64,000 bases of DNA from Hahellaceae bacterium (GTDB lineage: Bacteria; Pseudomonadota; Gammaproteobacteria; Pseudomonadales; Oleiphilaceae), in the NCBI GenBank assembly GCA_024234505.1, contig JACKOD010000003.1:62001-126000 (forward strand). The letters are read 5' to 3'. The translations under genes were made by a program, and so were the position numbers. Positions 7,213-15,294 of the stretch are shown piece by piece. The notes beneath the pieces were generated by a model, which was given only the letters and a program-made list of their open reading frames with translations, was not told the origin of the DNA and ran no database searches. Within the stretch, counting starts at the first letter, position 1. Each line of letters starts with the position of its first letter.

Positions 7213-8955
7213 TTAATCCCATGCCTTCAGTGATTTCTCATAGGGGAGCGTGACCCCTTGAGGCTTCTCATTTGCAAGTTTGGGTTTAGGAGCACCCGGT
7301 TGTGCCAGCCAGTAAGCTGCATCTTTAGGTTCGTTTAGCTTGGGTTCGCAGCGTGCCATTTTGCCGGCATCAGTTAGTTTCTGCATGCGCTCATCCATTT
7401 CTTTGGCCATTTTGTCCATGGCCTGTTGTGGCGTGAGCTGATCGTTTGCAGCTAAGGCGATGTTTTTCCACCAGAGGTCTGCCAGTGCCGGGTAGTCGGG
7501 TACGTTGGTGCCCGAAGGCGTCCAGGCGACACGTGCGTTACTGCGATAGAATTCGATCAATCCACCATACTTGTGAGCTACTTCGGCCATTTTGGCGGAA
7601 TTGATGTCAGACGCTCGAATCGGTGTTAAGCCCACCAATGTCTTTTTGAGCGACACGGTTTTTGATACCAGGAATTGCGCGTATAACCATGCAGCTTTAC
7701 GACGCTCCAACGGGGTGCTGGTTAAAAAAGTCCAGGAGCCCGTATCCTGATAGCCCAGTTTCATCCCTTCTTCCCAATAAGGGCCCCGGGGAGAAGGTGC
7801 CATGCGCCACTTGGGAGAGCCATCTGCCTCGGTGACAGGGAGATTCGGATCAGTGAGGGCGGCGGTAAAGGCGGTGTACCAGAAAATTTGTTGCGCGATA
7901 TTCCCCTGACCAGGCAAAGCTCCGGCCTGACTGAAGTTCATCGCCTTGGCATCGGGTGGCGCGTACTTGTTCAGCCACTCAGTGAACTTGGTAATGGAAT
8001 ACACGGCGGCCGGGCCGTTTAATGCACCTCCGCGGGTAACGCTGGCACCCACAGGGTGACAATCTTCTACACGAATACCCCATTCATCCACCGGTAGCCC
8101 GTTAGGAATGCCTTTGTCGCCGGCACCTGCCATGGATAGCCAGGCGTCGGAGAATCGCCATCCGAGTGAGGGATCTTTTTTACCGTAGTCCATATGACCG
8201 TAAACGCGTTTACCGTCGATTTCTTTGACGTGAACGGTGAAGAATTCTGCAATATCTTCGTAAGCTGACCAGTTTTGAGGTACGTCCAGCTCATAGCCAT
8301 AAATACTTTTGAATTTGGCACGTAAATCGGGACGACTGAACCAGTCATGTCGATACCAATAGAGGTTGGCAAATTGCTGGTCGGGCAGTTGGTAGAGTTT
8401 GCCATCAGGACCGGTAGTGAAGGACAGTCCGATAAAGTCATCCAGATCCAGGGTGGGTAAAGTGACATCTTTACCTTCGCCAACCATAAAGTCGCTGAGT
8501 GCGACTACTTTACCGTAGCGATAGTGGGTACCTATCAAATCGGAGTCGTTGATAAAGGCATCGTAGAGGCTGTAGTCGAGCGCTGCCTGAGTGGAGATTT
8601 TCTTTACAACGTCATCTTCGCCGGTTATTTCGTGAACCACTTTAATGCCGGTGATATCTTCAAACGCTTTGGTTAGCGTCATGGCCTCATACCAGTGAGT
8701 GTCGATACGCTCAGAAACTACTCGAATGGTCATTCCCTTGTAGGGCTGTGCGGCCTTGATGAACCACTTCAGCTCTTCCATTTGCTGATCTTTAGTCAGG
8801 GTACTGTCCTTAAACTCGGTATCGATCCATTTTTTAGCTTCGGCTTCTCCTGCCCAGCCACATTGGCTGGCTAAGATACCTAATCCTAAAACGGCAAGAC
8901 GGATGTGTTTGAACAACCCTTTCCGAGAAGAATGACAGGGAAATAACGTAGGCAT
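7213..8955 (-). CDS. GlpV-like periplasmic binding protein (family 1), without its transporter
   Basis: A 580-residue extracellular solute-binding protein. The signal peptide (residues 1 to about 36, core LAVLGLGILAS) is followed by a mature part that I recognise as close to the glycerol ABC-transporter binding protein GlpV of rhizobia. Shared segments include KKWIDTEF, FINDSDLIGTH, KLYQLPDQQFANLYW, GWRFSDAWLSMAGAG, NVPDYPALADLWW and a Cys-containing C-terminus ending in LNEPKDAAYWLAQPGAPK. Rhizobial glpV sits with glpPQST permease and ATPase genes, but none are present here; the partner gene is a family 3 binding protein. GGAGGG precedes the ATG. It may feed a distant transporter or act as a chemosensory ligand carrier. 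Confidence 0.85.
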   Translation of the reverse strand: MPTLFPCHSSRKGLFKHIRLAVLGLGILASQCGWAGEAEAKKWIDTEFKDSTLTKDQQMEELKWFIKAAQPYKGMTIRVVSERIDTHWYEAMTLTKAFEDITGIKVVHEITGEDDVVKKISTQAALDYSLYDAFINDSDLIGTHYRYGKVVALSDFMVGEGKDVTLPTLDLDDFIGLSFTTGPDGKLYQLPDQQFANLYWYRHDWFSRPDLRAKFKSIYGYELDVPQNWSAYEDIAEFFTVHVKEIDGKRVYGHMDYGKKDPSLGWRFSDAWLSMAGAGDKGIPNGLPVDEWGIRVEDCHPVGASVTRGGALNGPAAVYSITKFTEWLNKYAPPDAKAMNFSQAGALPGQGNIAQQIFWYTAFTAALTDPNLPVTEADGSPKWRMAPSPRGPYWEEGMKLGYQDTGSWTFLTSTPLERRKAAWLYAQFLVSKTVSLKKTLVGLTPIRASDINSAKMAEVAHKYGGLIEFYRSNARVAWTPSGTNVPDYPALADLWWKNIALAANDQLTPQQAMDKMAKEMDERMQKLTDAGKMARCEPKLNEPKDAAYWLAQPGAPKPKLANEKPQGVTLPYEKSLKAWD

Positions 8956-9210
8956 GAGCCCTCCCGTATTGTTATTGTGATGGGTGTCACATAACTCTAG
9001 GCGAGCAAATTAAAAGTGCAAATAGACGTCATGTTATTTTTTTTATATGACAACAGAGGTCAATAATTTAGGTGTTCATGAGAAATTGGTCTAAAATTTT
9101 ACCAATAACAGACGACAACTTAATCTGGTAGCGACGTATTTGCTTAATCGTCGTAAATTTTTGAGGTGCCGGAACCTTAAGGGCGTCTCTCTTTTTGGGG
9201 TTTTAAATTC

Positions 9211-10830
9211 ATGCTTGGCTTCGCTTCGCTGTCTATTCGTACCAAAATACTCATCATCCCCGTGGTAGCGGCTCTTGGGTTTACGACCTTTCTTGTCAGC
9301 AGTACGCTCACGGTCAGCGGCAATACTCAGAAGTTGACCCGGGTCGCGGATAGCCAATTTCCTATTTTGCAGATTGCCGAAAGTAATCTGGTGCGTTTAG
9401 AGCGGATTAAAGAAGTTTTGCAAAGTGCGGTTTCGGCGGGCGAGTTAGATGCGATCGATGCTGCCAAAAAAATTGCGGCCGATGTAAAGAATGAATTGGA
9501 ACGGGCAGAAAAGCTGGATGCAGGGGAGTCGGAGACCATTGCAGGCATCTCGCAATCGTTCGCTGAGTATTTCACCGTATCCGCCGACTTGTCGCGCAAG
9601 ATGATCGATGGCAGTGCCGATTTCAGCGCCATGCAGGGCAATATCAAATCCATGGCAGATAAATTGCAAAAAGCCGAAGGAGCCATGAAGGATTTTCGGA
9701 CAAGGCATTTTGACCGTTTTAAAGGACTGCTGAATGAGGCCAATGAATCCTCCCGGCAAACCGTGACTTTAGGATGGATCATTGGCGTGGCGACCCTGTC
9801 AGTGATTTTGCTGGTGTCTTATCTTATCGCCGCAGGGGTTCGTAACAGTTTGGGAGCGGTTGTTGATTCTTTGCGAGACATTGCCCAGGGATCGGGGGAT
9901 CTGACCAAACGATTGCCTCAGCTGTCACAGGATGAAGTTGGCGAACTGGTCAAATGGTTCAATACCTTTATAGAGAAACTGCAGGGCATTATCCGTCAAA
10001 TCGTGGAAACAGCGATTCCGTTATCGCGATTGGCTTCCGAAATCAATCAGGTGAGTGATGCCACCCAGCATCAGATTACGCGCCAGCGCGAAGGCGCTCA
10101 ACAAGCGACTTACGCCGTAAATGAAATGAACAATAGTGTCAGCCATATTGCCGAGTCTGCGGCCGCCGCAGCCGATTCTGCACAAAACGCCGATCAGTTA
10201 ACGCAGAAAGGTTTGAGTGTGGTTAATAGTACGGTGCGTAATATTCAATCACTGGCGGAAGAAGTTCGTTCTGCCGCCGAAGTGATCAAGCAGTTAGATG
10301 CTGACTCGGTATCGGTAGGAATGGTGTTGGATGTTATTAAAGGCATTGCCGAACAAACCAATTTACTGGCATTGAACGCAGCGATTGAAGCCGCCCGTGC
10401 CGGAGAGCAGGGGCGAGGTTTTGCTGTGGTTGCCGACGAAGTACGTACGCTGGCTTCCAAGACCCAGGACTCCGCAACGGAAATTCAGAAAATGATCGAA
10501 AAGCTTCAGGGTGCAGCACGCGGGGCAGTCTCTGTGATGCAGCGTAGCACTGAAAAGGCGGGGACAAGTGTAACCGACGCCAATGAAGCCGGCAGCAGTC
10601 TGGAGTCCATTGCTGAAACGGTGAATACCATCAGTCATATGAATAATCAGATTGCGGTGGCGACAGAAGAGCAGCAAAACGTGGCGCGAACGATTGTTGA
10701 AAGTGTTGAAACCATCGATGAACTGACAGAGAGCAGCGCCGAAGGCGCACAGAAAATGTCTGGCGCCAGTACGGATCTCGCGTCACTGGCGAGCAAACTC
10801 GAATCCATATCGCGTCAGTTTAATATCTGA
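9211..10830 (+). CDS. Methyl-accepting chemotaxis protein
   Basis: A 539-residue transmembrane chemoreceptor. TM1 spans about residues 12-34, followed by a roughly 150-residue helical periplasmic sensor region. TM2 spans about 186-208 (IIGVATLSVILLVSYLIAAG), followed by HAMP and a cytoplasmic signalling domain. The CheA/CheW-binding hairpin tip, GIAEQTNLLALNAAIEAARA, lies near residues 378-397. The C-terminus ends ISRQFNI, with no CheR-tethering pentapeptide. It diverges from the binding-protein operon and precedes a beta-barrel and a phosphate-binding-like gene. The helical sensor type can detect small molecules directly or via a binding protein. Confidence 0.93.
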   Translation: MLGFASLSIRTKILIIPVVAALGFTTFLVSSTLTVSGNTQKLTRVADSQFPILQIAESNLVRLERIKEVLQSAVSAGELDAIDAAKKIAADVKNELERAEKLDAGESETIAGISQSFAEYFTVSADLSRKMIDGSADFSAMQGNIKSMADKLQKAEGAMKDFRTRHFDRFKGLLNEANESSRQTVTLGWIIGVATLSVILLVSYLIAAGVRNSLGAVVDSLRDIAQGSGDLTKRLPQLSQDEVGELVKWFNTFIEKLQGIIRQIVETAIPLSRLASEINQVSDATQHQITRQREGAQQATYAVNEMNNSVSHIAESAAAAADSAQNADQLTQKGLSVVNSTVRNIQSLAEEVRSAAEVIKQLDADSVSVGMVLDVIKGIAEQTNLLALNAAIEAARAGEQGRGFAVVADEVRTLASKTQDSATEIQKMIEKLQGAARGAVSVMQRSTEKAGTSVTDANEAGSSLESIAETVNTISHMNNQIAVATEEQQNVARTIVESVETIDELTESSAEGAQKMSGASTDLASLASKLESISRQFNI

Positions 10831-10933
10831 CCCGAGTAAGGAGTCAAACGACTTTATTGACCTGACAACGCGGTTCTAGGGAAAACGAAGCACCATCCGA
10901 AGAAAACACGATCTGAATAAAAAAGCAGGGCTT

Positions 10934-10976
10934 ATCGAAACACGCCGTCGGACGCCCGGCCATGGCACGTTTCGAT
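10934..10976 (+). promoter_or_regulatory. Inverted repeat in the leader of the beta-barrel gene
   Basis: ATCGAAAC (10934-10941) and GTTTCGAT (10969-10976) are perfect 8-bp arms around a GC-rich 27-nt centre. A second small stem TGACC/GGTCA (10984-10998), followed by TTTTTA, lies between it and the AGGGG ribosome binding site. Together they look like a leader regulatory structure or a weak terminator after the chemoreceptor gene. Confidence 0.35.
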
Positions 10977-11024
10977 GAGAAATCTGACCATCTGGGTCAT
11001 TTTTACATTTAAGGGGTAACCAAC

Positions 11025-12233
11025 ATGTCCTTCGTGACATCAGAGAGACGCACGCTCGTAATGAAGCGACCCTCAACCATAAGTAAACACGCAAAAGCCG
11101 CTTTGTGGTTGCCGATGGCCTTGGCTGTTTCGGCGGCGGCGCAGGCAGAAATACATTTTAATGGTTTTGCCAGTGTCGGGGGGGGGTGGATTGATTCCGA
11201 TAAAAAGGACAGTACCTATCTGGGATATGGGGAGGAACCTACGTTCGATCCCGATACGGTATTTGCTTTGCAGGCTTCAGCAGACATTGATGAAAAAATG
11301 TCGGTGACCGGACAAGTGGTGGCACGTGGGACTGATAACTATCAGGCGGAATTCTCATGGGCCTATTTTTCGTACAAGGTTCAGGATGACCTGACGGTTC
11401 GTTTAGGTCGTTTCCGTACGCCGTTTTATCTCTACTCTGACTATCTGGAAGTGGGCTATGCCTATCACTGGATACGCCCGCCGGTGGAAGCCTACTCCAT
11501 ACCGTTCGACAGTGTGAGTGGTGTGGATGTGGTCTATCAGACCGCCTTTGGGTATTGGGATAATACCCTGCAGTTTTACTACGGCGGTTTAAACGACGAG
11601 TATTACCAGAATGAATTGAAGACAGATCTGAATGTCGAAACCCGTCATCAAACCGGTTTGGCGTGGACGCTGAGTCGAGACTGGTTTACGTTTCGGATGG
11701 CGTACCACCGGGCCAATATCACCATTGACCAGTTTGACGATGCCATTAACAAGCAGCTTGTTGCGGCGGGGCTGACCTCTGCAGTGGCGGGTGCCGTGAC
11801 TGCCCCCATGGCCATTGATGAAACCCTGTTTGAGTTTTATCAGGTCGGATTCCGAATTGACTGGGAAAGCTATCTGCTGGCCGCTGAATCGACCCGATTT
11901 GAACCTCAGGACGGGCCGGCCAGCCGCTGGGATCGCTGGTATGTAACCGCCGGCTATCGTATCAGTGACGAAGTGATGGTGCATACAACCTATGCCAAGG
12001 CAGAAGACAATGCGGCCAATATGGCTTCCAGGTACAGTTCGCCCACTTTGGCGGCCATTGCGGCGTCAGCCCTGAGTAACCTGGCTGATGATAAGGAAAG
12101 CATGGGCCTGGGTGTGCGCTATGATTTTCGTCCGGGAGCGGCACTGAAAGTCGAATGGACGCATGTAGATGACCATAGGGCCGGCGCAGCTGATGCGGAT
12201 TTGTATGCCTTTGTTGTTGATGTGGTGTTTTAA
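11025..12233 (+). CDS. Outer-membrane beta-barrel (porin-like) protein
   Basis: A 402-residue protein with a signal peptide (cleavage near AQA-EIHFNG) and the alternating aromatic/polar strands of a beta-barrel. It ends in YAFVVDVVF, the terminal Phe expected by the BAM machinery. The mature part begins with a glycine-rich first strand, FASVGGGW, as in porins. I cannot assign a channel specificity. Two starts are possible: ATG 11025 with AGGGG eight bases upstream, or ATG 11061 (MKRPS), which gives a more standard signal peptide. It lies 11 bp before the phosphate-binding-like gene, as one transcript. Confidence 0.8.
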   Translation: MSFVTSERRTLVMKRPSTISKHAKAALWLPMALAVSAAAQAEIHFNGFASVGGGWIDSDKKDSTYLGYGEEPTFDPDTVFALQASADIDEKMSVTGQVVARGTDNYQAEFSWAYFSYKVQDDLTVRLGRFRTPFYLYSDYLEVGYAYHWIRPPVEAYSIPFDSVSGVDVVYQTAFGYWDNTLQFYYGGLNDEYYQNELKTDLNVETRHQTGLAWTLSRDWFTFRMAYHRANITIDQFDDAINKQLVAAGLTSAVAGAVTAPMAIDETLFEFYQVGFRIDWESYLLAAESTRFEPQDGPASRWDRWYVTAGYRISDEVMVHTTYAKAEDNAANMASRYSSPTLAAIAASALSNLADDKESMGLGVRYDFRPGAALKVEWTHVDDHRAGAADADLYAFVVDVVF

Positions 12234-12244
12234 GGAGACCAACC

Positions 12245-12661
12245 ATGCTTAATTTAAGAACCACAGCAATCGTGGCGGGTCTGCTTTTGTCCTCTTCCGT
12301 GCTGGCGGATATTGCGATCATCGTATCGCCAGCGTCTGGCGTATCGACAGCCAATACCGAAGATGTTGCCCGTGTTTTCCTCGGCAAATCGAAAGAGATT
12401 GCGGGGGCGGCAACGCTTCCGCTGGATCAGGCGGAAGGGAGCCCTGCACGCGAACAGTTTAACGAGAAGATCCTGCATAAGTCGCAGGCGCAAGTGAAGG
12501 CCTACTGGTCAAAGCTGATATTCACCGGGAAAGGGACGCCTCCCAAAGACGTTGCCGGTGATGATGCGGTTAAGGCGCAGGTCGCTGCAGATCCCAAAGC
12601 GATAGGCTACATTGATGCCGCAGCGGTGGATGCTTCCGTGAAGGTAATTTTGAAGATGTAA
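12245..12661 (+). CDS. Small phosphate-binding-like periplasmic protein
   Basis: A 138-residue secreted protein with a signal peptide ending near VLA-DIAI. The mature part resembles one lobe of a PstS-type PBP-like domain: SPASGVSTANTEDVARVFLGKSK, then LPLDQAEGSPAREQF, then AIGYID. It is far shorter than true PstS (over 300 residues). Similar small proteins beside a porin and a chemoreceptor or other sensor gene are common in marine gammaproteobacteria, suggesting a sensing or envelope role rather than transport. AAGGAG lies seven bases before the ATG. Phosphate binding is not shown by the sequence. Confidence 0.75.
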   Translation: MLNLRTTAIVAGLLLSSSVLADIAIIVSPASGVSTANTEDVARVFLGKSKEIAGAATLPLDQAEGSPAREQFNEKILHKSQAQVKAYWSKLIFTGKGTPPKDVAGDDAVKAQVAADPKAIGYIDAAAVDASVKVILKM

Positions 12662-12969
12662 TATTGATCGTCCGCCTGCTGATGGCGGACAGGTCTTTTT
12701 TCTGTTTGTTTTGCAAATCTGCCCCGCGAGTCGGGGCATCGTTCATCTGACGTCTCTTCTGTTATCGCCCGCCTCAATACTGGCCCACTAGTTGCTAATA
12801 ACCAGTTAATAAAAAACAAATACTAAAAAAATTCATATGGTTATGGAACCTTGTGCTCGCTAGTGGTGCAAAGTTGGTGCTCATGTAATTAACTGCGCAC
12901 CAATAATGATCGATTCCGCGAGTATGGTAAGTCATCCAGTGCATGGTTTCGGTGAGCGGAGAATACAAA
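12662..12969. other. 308-bp intergenic region upstream of the molybdoenzyme
   Basis: After the terminator there is an AT-rich stretch and then TGGTGC half-sites at 12864 and 12875 (11 bp apart). TTGGTGC (12874-12880) is inverted as GCACCAA at 12897-12903. NtrC sites have TGCACC/GGTGCA half-sites, so nitrogen control of the following nitrate-reductase-like gene is possible. I found no properly spaced sigma-54 promoter (GG-N10-GC). Confidence 0.4.
12670..12702 (+). terminator. Intrinsic terminator after the beta-barrel/binding-protein operon
   Basis: GTCCGCC (12670-12676) pairs with GGCGGAC (12684-12690) around a 7-nt loop, followed by a T-tract. A second GC hairpin, GCCCCG/CGGGGC (12721-12737), lies just downstream without a T-tract. 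Confidence 0.85.
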
Positions 12970-15159
12970 ATGCTATTTGGTCGCAAAGACAGAAAACCGA
13001 TAAAGATAGTCGATAAAAAGGTCCAGGAGTGGAAGTACACCACCTGCGGCTATTGTTCTACCGGTTGCTCCATTGAAGTGGGGTTGAACGAAGCAGGCAA
13101 ACCCGTGGCCACCCGTGGTCATGCCGAAGCAGACGTTAATCGTGGCAAATTGTGCATTAAGGGAATTTTCGAGCATCAATTGTTTGAGGCCGACGGTCGG
13201 GGTGATAAGCCCATCGTTCGGAACAAGCCCTATGAACCCTGGCAGACCACCACCTGGGATGGTGCGCTGGACAAGATGGGCAGCGAGATCAAACGTATTC
13301 AGGAAACCTACGGACGCGATGCTTTTGCCATTATTTCCACCGGCCAGATTCTTACCGAAGAGTTTTACACTTTGGGTAAACTGGTGCGTGGATGTATCGG
13401 CACCAATAACTATGATGGCAATACGACGCTTTGCATGGCGTCTGCCGTGTCTGGTTACAAACGCTCGTTTGGTTCAGATGGCCCTCCCGGTTGCTATGAA
13501 GACTTCGAACATACCCACTGCCTGATTGCCTGGGGATCGAACTTGCCGGAGCAGCACCCGATTATTTACTGGCGCTTAAAAGAGGCACTGGAAAAGCGCA
13601 AGTTCCCTCTGATTGTGATAGATCCCAGGGTCACCATGCTGGCCCAGTTTGCCGATATGCACTTACCGATCACGCCGGGTACTGACGTTGTCCTGCAGAA
13701 CAGTCTGATGCACGTCATCCTGAAAGAGGGTCTGGAAGACCGCGACTATATAGAGAAGCATACTCAGGGGATTGAAGCACTTGAGGCGCTGGTTAAAGAC
13801 TATGATCCGATAACGGCTTCCAAAATTTGTGGTATCGATGAAGACACGATCCGCAATGTTGCACGTCTCTACGCCAAAGCGCCTGCGGCTATGAGCATCT
13901 GGACGATGGGGATTAACCAGAGCACCCACGGCTCGGACGGTGTCGTAGGAATCAATAATCTCAGCCTCATTACCGGTAATGTCGGCAAGCCCGGCGGGAC
14001 CAGTTTGTCCATCACCGGTCAGTGTAATGCGATGGGAACGCGCGAGTGGTCGTCTTGTTCCGGCTTGCCAGGCTATCGCTATTTAGAGAAGGAAAAGCAC
14101 CGCAAGGAAATTGCCGAGTTTTGGGGCATTGACGAAAGCTTCTTTCCTGAAAAGCGCGGTATGTGCATGACCGATATTCTGCCCGCTATTGAGACCGGTC
14201 AGATCAAAGGTCTCTGGTTGGTCGCCACCAATCCCATGACGTCGATGCCGCAAACATCGCGTATTCGCAAGACGCTGGAAAAACTCGAATTCCTGGTGGT
14301 TCAGGACGCCTATCAGGACGTTGAAACCACTCAATACGCACATATGTTCTTGCCTGCCGCGGTGTGGGCAGAAAAAGAAGGTGTGTTCACCAATACCGAG
14401 CGACGTGTCAATCTCGTGCGTCAGGTCGTCCAGCCCAAAGGTGATTCCAAAGCGGATTTCTGGATTTTCACTGAACTGGCCAAGCGTTTCCCTAATGGCC
14501 AGAAAATCCATTTTCCCGAAACGCCCGCAGGGGCTTTTGAAGAAATGAAAACCCTTTCTAAAGGCGCAGGACGAACGCTGGATATTTCCGGCATGAGTCA
14601 CGAAAAAATTGAAGCCGCGCGTGGTTTGCAGTGGCCTTATCGTGAATCCAGTGAGTCGGACAAGGGAGATCAGCGTCTTTATGCGGATGGCATTTTCCAG
14701 ACTGACAATGGCAAGGCCAACCTGATTCCGTTGCCGTTTATCAATAACAACGAGTGTCCGGATGACGACTATCCCTTCTGGCTAAACAGTGGTCGAGTGG
14801 TAGAGCACTTCCACACGCGGACCCGAACCGGAAAAATCGGCAACTGTAATAAGTTCAGTCCAACACCTTATATGGAAATGAATCCCGATGCTGCGCGCGA
14901 ACTGGGCGTAGCGCATCAATCATACGTGCGTCTGGCGTCTCGTCGTGGTGATGCCGTGGTGATGGTTCAGCTCACCCATCGGGTACCGCGCAACATGGTC
15001 TTTATCCCGTTCCACTTCCACGATTGTGTGAATCGGGTTTCGCTGGGATTGTTGGATCCCCATTCTCGCCAGCCTGCTTTTAAGCAGTGTGCGGTGCGTA
15101 TTGAACCGGTAGACCAGGCGCTGGCAGGACAACTGAACCGGGAACGTCGTACGTATTAA
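12970..15159 (+). CDS. Nitrate-reductase-type molybdopterin oxidoreductase, cytoplasmic
   Basis: A 729-residue member of the DMSO reductase superfamily. The N-terminal [4Fe-4S] site is C26-x2-C29-x3-C33-x28-C62. The predicted molybdenum ligand is C155 in LCMASAVSGYKRSFG, followed by PPGCYEDFEH and WGSNLPEQHP. This is the pattern of NasA/NarB/NapA nitrate reductases, not of formate dehydrogenases (Cys/Sec-His-Gly/Ala). There is no twin-arginine signal (MLFGRKDRKP), so the active site should be cytoplasmic, as in NasA. NasA partners (NasB, nirBD, nitrate transporter) are absent, and a DmsB-DmsC fusion follows instead. The start at 12970 has GGAG eight bases upstream; a start at 12943 is less likely. 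The natural substrate is uncertain. Confidence 0.85.
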   Translation: MLFGRKDRKPIKIVDKKVQEWKYTTCGYCSTGCSIEVGLNEAGKPVATRGHAEADVNRGKLCIKGIFEHQLFEADGRGDKPIVRNKPYEPWQTTTWDGALDKMGSEIKRIQETYGRDAFAIISTGQILTEEFYTLGKLVRGCIGTNNYDGNTTLCMASAVSGYKRSFGSDGPPGCYEDFEHTHCLIAWGSNLPEQHPIIYWRLKEALEKRKFPLIVIDPRVTMLAQFADMHLPITPGTDVVLQNSLMHVILKEGLEDRDYIEKHTQGIEALEALVKDYDPITASKICGIDEDTIRNVARLYAKAPAAMSIWTMGINQSTHGSDGVVGINNLSLITGNVGKPGGTSLSITGQCNAMGTREWSSCSGLPGYRYLEKEKHRKEIAEFWGIDESFFPEKRGMCMTDILPAIETGQIKGLWLVATNPMTSMPQTSRIRKTLEKLEFLVVQDAYQDVETTQYAHMFLPAAVWAEKEGVFTNTERRVNLVRQVVQPKGDSKADFWIFTELAKRFPNGQKIHFPETPAGAFEEMKTLSKGAGRTLDISGMSHEKIEAARGLQWPYRESSESDKGDQRLYADGIFQTDNGKANLIPLPFINNNECPDDDYPFWLNSGRVVEHFHTRTRTGKIGNCNKFSPTPYMEMNPDAARELGVAHQSYVRLASRRGDAVVMVQLTHRVPRNMVFIPFHFHDCVNRVSLGLLDPHSRQPAFKQCAVRIEPVDQALAGQLNRERRTY

Positions 15160-15172
15160 TGAGGTTAATCTG

Positions 15173-15226
15173 CAGGTGCCATGCCCACACTAGAACGGGC
15201 GCAAGCGAATAAAAAGATGGCACCTG
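15173..15226 (+). repeat. 10-bp inverted repeat between the molybdoenzyme and DmsBC genes
   Basis: CAGGTGCCAT (15173-15182) is repeated inverted as ATGGCACCTG (15217-15226), 34 nt apart. In mRNA it would fold a stem including the ATG of the small ORF at 15181 and ending about 65 nt before the DmsBC start, so it could set translation of either. Confidence 0.5.
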
Positions 15227-15294
15227 ATCGGAGGCGTATGAGGCAGGCAAATGTCCTGTCCGAACGAAGACGCGAAATTGAGAGACAGATATGA
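15181..15294 (+). CDS. Candidate 37-residue arginine-rich ORF coupled to the DmsBC gene
   Basis: An ATG at 15181 opens 37 codons for a very basic peptide (MPTLERAQANKKMAPDRRRM, then more Arg/Glu). Its TGA overlaps the ATG of the next gene (ATGA), the coupling seen between real genes in this window. Stops lie just upstream, so it is not an extension of the preceding gene. The Shine-Dalgarno is poor (AGGTG close to the ATG), and the start is buried in the inverted repeat. I recognise no family. It could be a leader peptide or a small subunit or chaperone, or chance. Confidence 0.3.
   Translation: MPTLERAQANKKMAPDRRRMRQANVLSERRREIERQI

Noticed and set aside
12861..12903. Sigma-54 promoter before the molybdoenzyme gene
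   Set aside because: Several TGGTGC motifs look like -24 boxes, but none has a GC exactly ten bases after the GG.
12970..15159. Formate dehydrogenase as the identity of the molybdoenzyme
   Set aside because: The residues after the molybdenum-binding Cys (MASAVSGYKRSFG, then PPGCYED) follow the nitrate reductase pattern rather than the His-Gly/Ala pattern of formate dehydrogenases.
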